Source: an uncultured Saccharospirillaceae bacterium (GTDB lineage: Bacteria; Pseudomonadota; Gammaproteobacteria; Pseudomonadales; Oceanobacteraceae). Taken from it: a stretch of 64,000 bases of DNA. Shown piece by piece: positions 10,058-18,273 of this stretch. The translations under genes were made by a program, and so were the position numbers. How positions within the stretch are numbered: position 1 is the first letter of the stretch; each line of letters opens with the position of its first letter. Under the pieces are notes generated by a model. It saw nothing but the letters and a program-made list of their open reading frames with translations, made no database searches and was not told where the DNA came from. Location of the stretch: contig CANNFT010000014.1 in assembly GCA_947503895.1 (NCBI GenBank), forward strand, positions 62,001 through 126,000. Direction: 5' to 3'.

Positions 10058-11167
10058 ATGCTGCTGATTGGCACCACGACAGAAATATACGCGATGTTTG
10101 TTGCAGCTGTTTTGCTGGCATTTATATTAGATCGAATCTTTGGTGAGCCGAGTCGTTTTCATCCTCTAGTGGGATTTGGCAGGCTCGCCATCAAAGTTGA
10201 AGCGGTACTAAATCGGAAGTTCTATCTTTCGGTTAAATCAGAACCTCAATCAAAACGTATCTGTCAATGCTCATTGATTTATCTCGTAGACAGGTGCGTG
10301 GGTGTACTCGGTTGGTTAATATGTGTCGTGCCTTTTGTTTGGTTAGCCTACATGCTGCAATCATATTTGCTGGATATATTGAAGGTTCACATACTGCAAC
10401 CTGAGTTTGTGAATTCGAACATTCAGGATTTTGATGTTTCTTTAGAATATGTTTTATTCGGAATCATCGGAGGATTAATCTTATACCTGGCCGTCGGCGG
10501 GCGAAGCCTAATAGAACACGCTGAAAATATTGCACGGCCTTTGCAACAAGGCAACATTACGCAAGCTCGGCAAAACGTTGGTTTAATCGTCAGTCGCGAC
10601 ACTTCAACGTTAACCGAGTTGGATATTTCGAAAGCGGCGACAGAGTCCGTATTAGAAAATGGCGCCGACGCCATCTTTTCAGCGGTTTTTTGGTTTTTGC
10701 TCGGCGGTTTACCCGCTGTCATATTGTATCGACTGAGTAATACGCTTGATGCAATGTGGGGGTATAAAAATGAAAAGTACCTACATTTCGGATGGGCCGC
10801 TGCAAGAATGGATGATGTGCTCAATATCGTACCTGCTCGACTAACCGCATTGAGTTATGCATTGATGGGCAAAACCCGGCAAGGATTGAATAGTTGGTAT
10901 CGTCAAGGTAAACATTGGAAAAGCCCAAATGCTGGCCCAGTGATGTCTGCGGGAGCGGGTGCGCTAGGTGTGCAGCTGGGTGGTGCAGCGCAGTATAATG
11001 GCACCTATCAACAGCGCCCGATTTTGGGCATTGAAAAGGGCGGAGATCATGTGGTGACTGTCAACACCATTTTTAAAGCCTGTCGTTTGATCAATCGAGT
11101 TATCTTGCTTTGGTGTTTTTTATTACTGGCTCCCCTAACATTTTTGTTACTAACTGGAAAATTTTAG
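10058..11167 (+). CDS. cbiB: Adenosylcobinamide-phosphate synthase, membrane protein (CbiB/CobD)
   Basis: Integral membrane enzyme that attaches the aminopropanol-phosphate arm to adenosylcobyric acid. Family marks are the N-terminal LDRIFGEPSRFHPLVGFGRL, the SRDTSTLTELDISKAATES segment and DAIFSAVFWFLLGGLPA. Hydrophobic helices occur at the N-terminus, around residues 85-105, around 125-145 and at the C-terminus. The protein is 369 residues, longer than the usual 310-330, because of an extra polar stretch near residues 50-75 and a loop before the second membrane region. The stop (TAG) shares its last base with the GTG start of the next gene. Its substrate arm is supplied by the neighbouring decarboxylase. 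Confidence 0.9.
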   Translation: MLLIGTTTEIYAMFVAAVLLAFILDRIFGEPSRFHPLVGFGRLAIKVEAVLNRKFYLSVKSEPQSKRICQCSLIYLVDRCVGVLGWLICVVPFVWLAYMLQSYLLDILKVHILQPEFVNSNIQDFDVSLEYVLFGIIGGLILYLAVGGRSLIEHAENIARPLQQGNITQARQNVGLIVSRDTSTLTELDISKAATESVLENGADAIFSAVFWFLLGGLPAVILYRLSNTLDAMWGYKNEKYLHFGWAAARMDDVLNIVPARLTALSYALMGKTRQGLNSWYRQGKHWKSPNAGPVMSAGAGALGVQLGGAAQYNGTYQQRPILGIEKGGDHVVTVNTIFKACRLINRVILLWCFLLLAPLTFLLLTGKF

Positions 11168-12351
11168 TGCGCGAAACGACGAAAACAAAGTTAAATGGCG
11201 ATTGGCATATTGACGAAAATGCACTGGTTCATGGTGGTAATATTCAGTCTGCGAGTCAGGATTGGGGGATACCGGAAGATCAATGGTTAGACCTTTCAAC
11301 GGGCATTAGTCCGTTCAGTTACCCAGTTGAAGATCTTCCTTCATCAGCATTTCAGAGATTGCCTTATCTAAATCAAGCGTTTTTAGCGGCTGCAAAACAA
11401 TATTATTTACCGTTCGATTCGTGCACCGATAACCCTGCAATGTTGCCCATTGCAGGCAGTCAAATAGCAATACAGACCCTGCCTAAAATTCTTCGTGATA
11501 TAGGAAAGGATAGTTCGACAGAATCGCCCGTTCGCTCAGTGCTTATTCCTAGCATAGGTTACCAAGAGCACCAAAAGCACTGGCAGGCGTCACCCGTCGA
11601 CATAACGCTTTATCCTGCAATGGATATACAGGTATCTAACGATGCAATACATAGCGAATTGCAGAAAAACCCAAATCAACATGTGGTGGTTATTAATCCT
11701 AACAACCCCTCAGGGGTCTTGTTTACCCCCGACGCATTGAGTGAGATGTTATTTGCAATGGGGCCAGACGCATACTTAATTGTTGATGAAGCATTCATTG
11801 ATTTGACGCCTGAATCTAGCTTATTGTTGAGCGCCCAATTTAGAAGCTGGCCAAAAAATTTAATAGTATTAAGATCGTTCGGGAAATTTTATGGGTTAGC
11901 AGGCATTCGACTAGGATTTGTTTTTGCTCATTCCAGTATCATCCGCCGATTAAGCTCAATCATTGATCCTTGGTCAATCAATGGTCCAGCCCAAGCCATT
12001 GCGCAGAGAGCATTTCTCGATCTATCGTGGCAAGTTAAAACACGAGAGAAAATTGCACATGCAAGCAGTCACTATTTAGATAACTTCCAAGATATCGTTC
12101 GTATTACTACAAGAAAGATCGTAAATAATGGTTTATTTACCTCATTTTGGCTGCCTTCAGAAATCGCAAATATAATTGATCAAGTTTTAAAAAGCTGTGG
12201 AATCTTAGTCCGGCTGTTACCTGCAGGCCATTGTGAATCCATCATACGAATAGGATTATTCGATGTCACTTGTGTCGAGCAATTCGAAAAATTTTCGATT
12301 GCTTTGGCGCGACTAAAAAAAGCAATTATACATGAAAGCGCTACCATTTAG
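11167..12351 (+). CDS. cobC: Threonine-phosphate decarboxylase-like PLP enzyme
   Basis: Fold-type I aminotransferase-like enzyme expected to make (R)-1-amino-2-propanol phosphate from threonine phosphate for the nucleotide loop. Family signs are HGGNIQSASQDWGIPEDQWLDLSTGISPFSYP near the N-terminus, VVINPNNPSG, LIVDEAFIDL, and the PLP-lysine region VLRSFGKFYGLAGIRLGF. A longer open frame exists upstream, but it would overlap cbiB by 58 bases. The GTG at 11167 forms a TAGTG overlap with the cbiB stop and gives the normal family N-terminus, so it is chosen. The gene is called cobC in the aerobic naming and cobD in Salmonella. Confidence 0.88.
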   Translation: MRETTKTKLNGDWHIDENALVHGGNIQSASQDWGIPEDQWLDLSTGISPFSYPVEDLPSSAFQRLPYLNQAFLAAAKQYYLPFDSCTDNPAMLPIAGSQIAIQTLPKILRDIGKDSSTESPVRSVLIPSIGYQEHQKHWQASPVDITLYPAMDIQVSNDAIHSELQKNPNQHVVVINPNNPSGVLFTPDALSEMLFAMGPDAYLIVDEAFIDLTPESSLLLSAQFRSWPKNLIVLRSFGKFYGLAGIRLGFVFAHSSIIRRLSSIIDPWSINGPAQAIAQRAFLDLSWQVKTREKIAHASSHYLDNFQDIVRITTRKIVNNGLFTSFWLPSEIANIIDQVLKSCGILVRLLPAGHCESIIRIGLFDVTCVEQFEKFSIALARLKKAIIHESATI

Positions 12352-12516
12352 TTAAGAGAGCGCGAGTAAAAATGGAAAGACAACTGAATAGGGATACACT
12401 GATTTGACAGCGCCTTTTTCATTTTTGTGTTTGGATAAGAAGGTCAATGCTAAAGTCATTCTTAAACGTCAATTTCGCTCAGATAAATAAATAAGTATCT
12501 CTTGGAGTTAGAAAAC

Positions 12517-13245
12517 GTGAGCAAGTTTGATAATGATCGGTCTTTGATAAACGACCAAGAAAAAGCGGGTCTCTACAAAACTATTTTTAACCGTCGTGAT
12601 GTTCGTAGCGAATTTACATCAAAAGAAATTCCCAATGACGTGGTGGCTCGGATATTAAAGGCGGCTCATCACGCTCCGTCGGTCGGTTTTATGCAGCCGT
12701 GGAATTTTATATTAGTACAGTCTCCTACTGTTAAACAGGCGATCTCTCAGGCGTTTAGTGCTGCAAATAAAGAAGCAGAAAATATGTTTAAGGGTGAGCA
12801 GAGAAGAATGTATAGTCAACTTAAACTGGCTGGTATTCAGGCCGCCCCCCTCAATATTTGCATTACCTGCGATCCGAATAAAGCAGGCTCTGTCGTTTTG
12901 GGCCGAACACACAACCCGATGATGGACCAATACAGTACCGTTTGCGCCGTTCAAAATCTATTGCTAGCAGCCCGAGCAGAAGGCGTGGGAGCGGGATGGG
13001 TCAGTATCTTTAATGAACATGAATTAAAGTCTATTTTGAACATACCGAAAGATGTGGTGCCGGTGGCCTACCTTTGTTTGGGCTACGTTACCGAGTTTTA
13101 TCGTGAGCCAGAACTGCAGGTAAAAGGTTGGCGTAGCCGCCTACCACTCGCCGACACCATTTACTTTGATCAATGGAGCGAAACACCCAAGGACGACGAA
13201 AATGATGGCTTCCTGAAGGAGGTTGGCAGAATCGAAGATAGTTGA
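12517..13245 (+). CDS. bluB: 5,6-dimethylbenzimidazole synthase (flavin destructase)
   Basis: BluB breaks down reduced FMN with oxygen to form dimethylbenzimidazole, the lower ligand of cobalamin. The sequence has the nitroreductase fold with YKTIFNRRDVRSEF near the N-terminus, APSVGFMQPWNF, and the C-terminal RLPLADTIYFDQW. The GTG at 12517 is preceded by GGAG at a good distance (nine bases); a TTG at 12502 in frame is possible but has no ribosome site. The 165-base gap after cobC may carry its own promoter, so it could be a separate transcript. Its presence shows that the organism makes its own lower ligand under oxygen. Confidence 0.93.
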   Translation: MSKFDNDRSLINDQEKAGLYKTIFNRRDVRSEFTSKEIPNDVVARILKAAHHAPSVGFMQPWNFILVQSPTVKQAISQAFSAANKEAENMFKGEQRRMYSQLKLAGIQAAPLNICITCDPNKAGSVVLGRTHNPMMDQYSTVCAVQNLLLAARAEGVGAGWVSIFNEHELKSILNIPKDVVPVAYLCLGYVTEFYREPELQVKGWRSRLPLADTIYFDQWSETPKDDENDGFLKEVGRIEDS

Positions 13246-13463
13246 TGATATTTTGATCAGTTGTTAGCGAATTATTGCAGGATTTTTCGGCAAAATAGGG
13301 CTGGCTGGCTGACTTTTACCCACTCTGGTTGTACTATTCCACGCCAAACATTTCAGAATGCCAAATGATCACACTTCACACGATTTAAGCGTATTCATAG
13401 ATTTTTATCGATCAAAAGAGCACTGCTGAGAAAACGAGTGTGGAATCAAGAAGGATAACATTA

Positions 13464-14441
13464 ATGCATGGGATATCACGGCTGTTAACGGTTGTGCCTA
13501 TTTGGCCAATTTTCTTGTTGCCGTTAGGGGGTGCGCTATTTTACCTGGTTCGCACTGATTTTGCATGGGCCCCGATTGTTCAACATTCTGCCCCGAGTTT
13601 TATATTCGCATTATGGCTCTGTTCAATTGGGCTGCGGTTATTTCGCGTTCCCAGATTTTTCGCGTTGGGTGCTGTGGCGATATCCTATGAAGTGTTTCAA
13701 CTGTTACCCATTTGGCGGGACAGCGTTCGTTTTGATTTGTTGGATGTTCTAGCCACAATATTAGGGTGTTTTGTCTCATATTGTGCTTGGAAATTAACAT
13801 CCCCTCCCACGAGAAAGTTAGGGACCCTGTCAAATCGACAAGCTTGGCTGGGTATTATTTTATTGGGTTGGATGGCCACCATTGGTTGTGACGGTAACTG
13901 GTCCCAAACCGATGTGGCAGAGCCCATAACCGTTTCGAGGAGTGAGTTTACAGATAGTGTGGTGGTTGGTGGGCCAGAGCACAATCAAAGCTACAGCAAA
14001 CTTTATGAAAAGCGTATCGCTGGCACCCAGTATTTAGTTGGTCTAGTAGAGGGAAAGGGATTACAAATCATAAATAATGACGATCCATTGAAGCCAGAGA
14101 ATACATCCTTCATTCATATTTTGGGTGTTCAGGATCTCGTTATTATCGAAAAGCTCGACAACGAAACAAAGGAAGTGGCTGATTATATTGTTGTAGCCAA
14201 CAATTATTCTGATTTGGTGCAGCTATCTTTGGTGTATCAAAAATTAGTCGGCCGAATCGAAAATCTTTATGATTATAAGGATTATATTCGGTTGCCTCCA
14301 AATACCGAATGGTATGACGGCAGTGCTATTCGAGAAGATGAAGTTGCGGTTGGTTACCACCTAATTAAGACAAATGAATCTACTACAGAAGGCGAACACG
14401 ATGAGAGCAAATGCCGTTTCGTGCTTAATTGTTTGTTTTAG
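13464..14441 (+). CDS. VanZ-like membrane domain fused to an extracytoplasmic propeller-like domain
   Basis: The N-terminal 120 residues have about four hydrophobic helices. The block running from SFIFALWL through EVFQLLP to FDLLDVLATILGC resembles VanZ-like proteins (hydrophobic helices, E-FQ, then FD-lDv-a--lG). A further hydrophobic helix ending in TIGCDGNW follows near residue 150. The remaining half is soluble and contains a GLQIINNDDPLKPENTSFIHI stretch similar to LVIVD-type propeller repeats. The start ATG 13464 has AAGGA seven bases upstream; a GTG at 13440 is an alternative. It overlaps the next gene, which has a similar repeat, by 41 bases. The function is unknown. The VanZ and propeller labels are pattern readings, not database results. 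Confidence 0.6.
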   Translation: MHGISRLLTVVPIWPIFLLPLGGALFYLVRTDFAWAPIVQHSAPSFIFALWLCSIGLRLFRVPRFFALGAVAISYEVFQLLPIWRDSVRFDLLDVLATILGCFVSYCAWKLTSPPTRKLGTLSNRQAWLGIILLGWMATIGCDGNWSQTDVAEPITVSRSEFTDSVVVGGPEHNQSYSKLYEKRIAGTQYLVGLVEGKGLQIINNDDPLKPENTSFIHILGVQDLVIIEKLDNETKEVADYIVVANNYSDLVQLSLVYQKLVGRIENLYDYKDYIRLPPNTEWYDGSAIREDEVAVGYHLIKTNESTTEGEHDESKCRFVLNCLF

Positions 14442-15189
14442 TGTTCTCAGCGGCTGTGGGGCCGACTCTGAATGGAACAATCAAACAGAAGGCATATCAG
14501 GCTCACTTGCCAGACTAGTTTATGCTAAAAATTCTGAAAATGAAGGCGAAACAGCAGGCGCATTATATACGTTGGCAAAAGGACATTTGGTGCGAATTGC
14601 CGTCAATGATGCTGCTGAATTCGAAGTGACCGATGAGATACCTATTAACGAAAGTGCTGAAACCCTCACAACGGATAATCATGCTGTTTATGTCGGCAGT
14701 CCAGAATTTGTTCGAAGCTATATGTATACACCAGCTTCCGGATTAACCTTTGTCAGTGAAAGCCCTGAGCGTCCGGCTGAGAGTGATCCGGTCGTAACGG
14801 ATGGAGAATTTGCATATTCAACGGTTACTGAGTTTGGTTGGAGTTTCAATCAGCAGGAATTTGAGGCGATTGGTGGAAGCTTATATATTTACGCCATTGA
14901 CGATAATAAAGTGCTGACTGAGATTAATCGTATTCCGAATATTGGCATACCCATGGGGCTGGCACTATGGGGAAAAGTACTGATGACTTGTGATTCGAAG
15001 AATGGACTACAGCAATGGGATGTTTCAGATGCCATGGATGTTAAACAATTAAAAGTGATTAGCGATGTCACCTGCCGTGATATATTACATTTAGGGGATG
15101 GTCACTTCGCAACCGTAGGCGAGGCAGGTATTTATCAGATAAAGCCCACTGAAGAACAGACATTCACTCTGATTAGCATCCATCGGTAA
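14401..15189 (+). CDS. Lipoprotein with LVIVD/propeller-like repeats, unknown function
   Basis: The N-terminus (MRANAVSCLIVCFSVLSGC) is a lipoprotein signal with lipobox LSGC, so the mature protein is probably anchored in the outer or inner membrane facing the periplasm. The body has repeated beta-strand-like units, for example GLALWGKVLMTCDSKNGLQQ followed by WDVSDAMDVKQLKVI, typical of LVIVD-type propellers. The start at ATG 14401 has AGAAGG upstream and lies inside the 3' end of the preceding gene, so the two are translationally linked. At 262 residues it is short for a complete propeller; it may complete one together with its neighbour. No enzymatic motif was seen. Confidence 0.6.
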   Translation: MRANAVSCLIVCFSVLSGCGADSEWNNQTEGISGSLARLVYAKNSENEGETAGALYTLAKGHLVRIAVNDAAEFEVTDEIPINESAETLTTDNHAVYVGSPEFVRSYMYTPASGLTFVSESPERPAESDPVVTDGEFAYSTVTEFGWSFNQQEFEAIGGSLYIYAIDDNKVLTEINRIPNIGIPMGLALWGKVLMTCDSKNGLQQWDVSDAMDVKQLKVISDVTCRDILHLGDGHFATVGEAGIYQIKPTEEQTFTLISIHR

Positions 15190-15239
15190 TACAGAGTTAT
15201 CCACGAACACATGAATAAAATTTAGAGAAGCAGTTACAT

Positions 15240-15716
15240 ATGGATATTATAGTAGCGGACTACGACCTTCCTGAGCACCAAAGGATAATTGGTACATTAA
15301 TGAATGCCTATGCATCCGATGAAATGGGTGGGGGAGAAGCGCTGTCAGAAGAAGTGGTTCAGACCTTGGCGGCTAAACTAAAAGCATTCGGAAAAGCGAT
15401 TACGTTTTTGGCTGTGGAGGGTGAACATTATCTTGGTTTGGTGAACTGCATCCAAGCATTTTCGACCTTTAAAGCGAAACCTATCCTAAACATTCATGAT
15501 GTTATTGTGGTTGAATCTGCTCGCGGTAGAGGTGTCGCTCCGGCAATCATGAATGCAGCAGAAGCGCATGCTCGCGCTACCGGTTGTTGCAAACTAACCT
15601 TGGAAGTATTGGAAGGTAATGCTTCTGCCCGTCGCGCTTATGAAAAAATTGGTTACACGCCTTATGAATTAGACCCTGAAATGGGGAGAGCTATGTTCTG
15701 GCATAAAATCCTTTAA
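15240..15716 (+). CDS. GNAT family N-acetyltransferase
   Basis: A 158-residue GNAT protein. The acetyl-CoA motif A is visible as VVESARGRGVAPAIMNAAEAHA (R/Q-x-x-G-x-G/A form), followed by CCKLTLEVLEGNASARRAYEKIGY, the usual motif B region with its Tyr. The ATG at 15240 has AGAGAAG upstream. The acyl acceptor cannot be told from sequence. It follows the lipoprotein gene by about 50 bases on the same strand and may be co-transcribed, but no functional link is apparent. Confidence 0.85.
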   Translation: MDIIVADYDLPEHQRIIGTLMNAYASDEMGGGEALSEEVVQTLAAKLKAFGKAITFLAVEGEHYLGLVNCIQAFSTFKAKPILNIHDVIVVESARGRGVAPAIMNAAEAHARATGCCKLTLEVLEGNASARRAYEKIGYTPYELDPEMGRAMFWHKIL

Positions 15717-15732
15717 CATTTATGGGAATACA

Positions 15733-15760
15733 AGAGCGCTTTCAGTATTAGTATTGAGAG
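15733..15760. terminator. Hairpin downstream of the GNAT gene
   Basis: GCGCTTTCA and TGAGAGCGC form a nine-pair stem (one G-U) with a ten-base loop just after the GNAT stop. There is no T-run, so termination is only a suggestion. The genes on either side converge here. Confidence 0.35.
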
Positions 15761-15858
15761 CGCGAGTCTAGACGACGATACATCATTAGACGAATGGTTG
15801 ATAAGAGTGAGACAGCGCCATTGGCAATGACGTATATTCTTACGTGTGGCCAACGACG

Positions 15859-16287
15859 CTAAAGTGCTTTCTGCAGTGATTTGATAGCCGTTACTATGGT
15901 ATCCGGAACGGCACAACTTTTACCCGCATTATAGTCATAGTAAACGACTAAGCCTTGTCCTTCGGCTACTACTTTGTCAAGATCGTGACTCCTAACGGCA
16001 TATCTCATGTTAAACTTTTTTTCGCCGATTTCTTCAATGCTCGCACCGATTGATATGGTGTCTGGATAAGACAAAGGGGCTTTAAATTGGCAATCTGTTG
16101 CTGCCAGTATTGGACCGACACCGGTTTCGGCTTTATGCTCCATCACTCCGATCTTTTCAAAATAGGCTAAACGAGCATCTTCGAAGTAGCGGAAATATAC
16201 GGTATTGTTGACATGTTCGAAAGCATCCATGTCACCCCATATAACTGCCTGCTGAATGATTATGGGAAAGCAATCGTTAAAGGACAT
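15859..16287 (-). CDS. Acyl-CoA thioesterase, 4HBT hotdog family
   Basis: Small hotdog-fold thioesterase of 142 residues. The N-terminal WGDMDAFEHVNNTVYFRYFEDAR is the 4-hydroxybenzoyl-CoA thioesterase/YbgC-type signature, with the catalytic Asp in GDMDAF and the HVNN turn. It is expected to hydrolyse acyl-CoA in the cytoplasm; the chain specificity is unknown. The gene converges with the GNAT gene and is monocistronic as far as can be seen. A second member of the fold, close to FadM, is at 36647-37045. Confidence 0.85.
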   Translation of the reverse strand: MSFNDCFPIIIQQAVIWGDMDAFEHVNNTVYFRYFEDARLAYFEKIGVMEHKAETGVGPILAATDCQFKAPLSYPDTISIGASIEEIGEKKFNMRYAVRSHDLDKVVAEGQGLVVYYDYNAGKSCAVPDTIVTAIKSLQKAL

Positions 16288-16448
16288 CCTATTCTCCTAT
16301 TAAATAAAGTAAGATTTTGAATGGTAGTATACTCGTAGCGTTAGGGTATGCACCCCCAAACTGCGCCACTGTTTAAGTACAACGTGCAGGTGTGACAAAA
16401 TTCCTCATACTTTCATTAGGTATGCAGTCCTGGAAATTCAAGTTTTGA

Positions 16449-16889
16449 GTGAATGCAGCAATGCTTCGTTCCGAATTTAAGTTAGCAATTATTCTGTACT
16501 CTTATGGGAGGATTGAAGTTTCTTTGCAGGTGTACGATGGTGTTTACATGAATAATTGGTTTATCATTCAAGCAATTGTTGGCTTGCTTAATGTAACAAC
16601 TATAGGTTTAGTGCTGCATAACCCAGCAATCATAGAATGGATTTCACCAGAGGCTAGCGTGTTATTATTGGCTGATAATGTAAAACTGTCGTATTCGATT
16701 ATCCTTCTTCAGATGATGCTAATAAGCTATTTAATTCATCCTTTTGTGAAGCATAAGGTAATGACAGTATTTTTAATGCTAGTCGCATTGTTTGGCATTG
16801 TCGTTGCGGTATTTCATTTAGGTGTGGGTTTAGTGTTAGGCTTGACGGCCAGTTCGGCGATTAAGCAATCCAACAGACTATCTGACTGA
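16449..16889 (+). CDS. Small predicted membrane protein, unknown
   Basis: Not recognised. The 146 residues contain about three hydrophobic helices: near residues 36-55 (WFIIQAIVGLLNVTTIGLVL), near 80-98 and near 106-133. The start is uncertain: GTG 16449, ATG 16461 and ATG 16548 (giving MNNWFIIQ) are all in frame and none has a clear ribosome site. Starting at 16548 would give a compact three-helix protein of 113 residues and is the most natural reading. It converges with the sensor kinase gene at 16941. Confidence 0.45.
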   Translation: MNAAMLRSEFKLAIILYSYGRIEVSLQVYDGVYMNNWFIIQAIVGLLNVTTIGLVLHNPAIIEWISPEASVLLLADNVKLSYSIILLQMMLISYLIHPFVKHKVMTVFLMLVALFGIVVAVFHLGVGLVLGLTASSAIKQSNRLSD

Positions 16890-16940
16890 TACAGCTTATT
16901 GCGAATTTTAATACATCAAAACATTCATACATCAAAATCT

Positions 16941-18230
16941 TCACTCAGTGTCTTGCACGCTAAGGGGTAAGTGTAGAGTAAAGCATGTGCCTGTGTCCTG
17001 ATTGGATGCACAGTTGAGCTGCCCACGGAGTTTATTTTGAACTAGATTATAAGCGACGGTTAATCCTAATCCTATATTGCCCATGTTTCTAGCAGTTGTA
17101 AAAAACGGGTTGAAAATTTTCTCTTGTAATTCTTGATCCATTGACTGGCCATTGTCGCTGATTGAAATCTTTAGTTCATGGCCTTCAATGACGGCTAATA
17201 GTGTAATGCTCTTCCTGTCGAGGTTTTCTTTAATGTCGTCTTTGTGAGGGGCATCGGGCGAGCCGCTAGGCGGATCGGAATGGCTAAAAGCATGATCAAC
17301 GGCATTTTGAATAATGTTTGAAATGACTTGTTTCAGTGTTTCCGGGTAAGTCAATATATTCCGGTCTACATTGGCCAATGTATCGAAATGAATGTCAGCG
17401 GCCATCATTCTATCGAGATAGGATGATTTTAAATCGGAGAAGAGTGATTCCATTGAGATACTGTGTCGATCTTCGATATTTTCTTCAATTGAAAGCTGTT
17501 TGAAAATTCGAATCAATGCTGAGGCTTTGTTCAGGTTGTGGTTAAGAAAACTTAAGCTTTCTCTACCCGTCGACACAAAATTCTTAAACTCAGGTTTCGT
17601 TATGTTCCCCTCTTTGAATTTATGCTCTATCTCTCGTATACCATCATCTACATATGTGCACATGGTGATGCAATTACCGATGGGTGTATTTAATTCGTGT
17701 GCGATACCGGTTACTAACTGAGCTAAGGAAGCAATGCGTTGTGAACGAGCCAATTGCCCACTGGCGAGCTCTAACTGCTCAACCGCCGCTCTAAGTTCCT
17801 GATTTTTTGCTTCCATATCCTTCTGGTAATTTTGATATTGGCTAAAGTCTAATATGTATTTCAATAGGCTTTTAAAATCAATGGGTTTGGCAATGAAGTG
17901 GTTAACACCAAGATTAATCAAGGAGATGATGTGCTGTGTGTCTTCGGTTGATGAGGTAATGATAATGTGTTGATGAACTGAGGCCTTGCGAATTTTCGTC
18001 ACGAGCTCCACACCATTCAGTTTAGGCATTCTTATATCACTGATAATTAAATCAAATTTGTGAGCATGGCTAAATTTGTATAGTGCCTCCTCACCATTCG
18101 CAGCCCATTCTAAATTGGGGCAATATCGGCCGATAATGACGTTCATCTGATGATGAATAGATTGATCGTCTTCAACGTGTAAAATTCGAAGCGATTGTAA
18201 TTGCTTAATTTGCTGTTGGGTCAAGTTCAT
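16941..18230 (-). CDS. Response regulator-histidine kinase fusion (REC-HisKA-HATPase)
   Basis: Cytoplasmic signalling protein of 429 residues without membrane segments. A receiver domain occupies residues 14-130, with phospho-acceptor Asp65 in DLIISDIRMP and the conserved KP near 115-116. A coiled-coil linker runs to about 165. The kinase follows with His178 in GIAHELNTPIGN, the N box NIIQNAVDHAF, and the G boxes DNGQS and GNIGLGL. Such REC-kinase fusions relay a phosphoryl group received from another kinase. It lies 43 bases downstream of, and on the same strand as, the giant hybrid kinase, whose HPt domain is a natural phosphodonor for this receiver. That pairing is inferred from position. 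Confidence 0.9.
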   Translation of the reverse strand: MNLTQQQIKQLQSLRILHVEDDQSIHHQMNVIIGRYCPNLEWAANGEEALYKFSHAHKFDLIISDIRMPKLNGVELVTKIRKASVHQHIIITSSTEDTQHIISLINLGVNHFIAKPIDFKSLLKYILDFSQYQNYQKDMEAKNQELRAAVEQLELASGQLARSQRIASLAQLVTGIAHELNTPIGNCITMCTYVDDGIREIEHKFKEGNITKPEFKNFVSTGRESLSFLNHNLNKASALIRIFKQLSIEENIEDRHSISMESLFSDLKSSYLDRMMAADIHFDTLANVDRNILTYPETLKQVISNIIQNAVDHAFSHSDPPSGSPDAPHKDDIKENLDRKSITLLAVIEGHELKISISDNGQSMDQELQEKIFNPFFTTARNMGNIGLGLTVAYNLVQNKLRGQLNCASNQDTGTCFTLHLPLSVQDTE

Positions 18231-18273
18231 GTATTGCCCACTCTAAATTTGTATCAACATATTGACCTAATAA

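Noticed and set aside
12352..12516. A cobalamin riboswitch was sought in front of bluB.
   Set aside because: The conserved B12-box (GCCACTG-type core) and the surrounding stems are not seen. A TTGACA at 12404 has no well-spaced -10 partner.
14401..14441. A frameshift between the VanZ-like gene and the lipoprotein gene, as if one gene had been broken.
   Set aside because: The second gene has its own ribosome site and a complete lipoprotein signal peptide, so an overlapping pair is the simpler reading.
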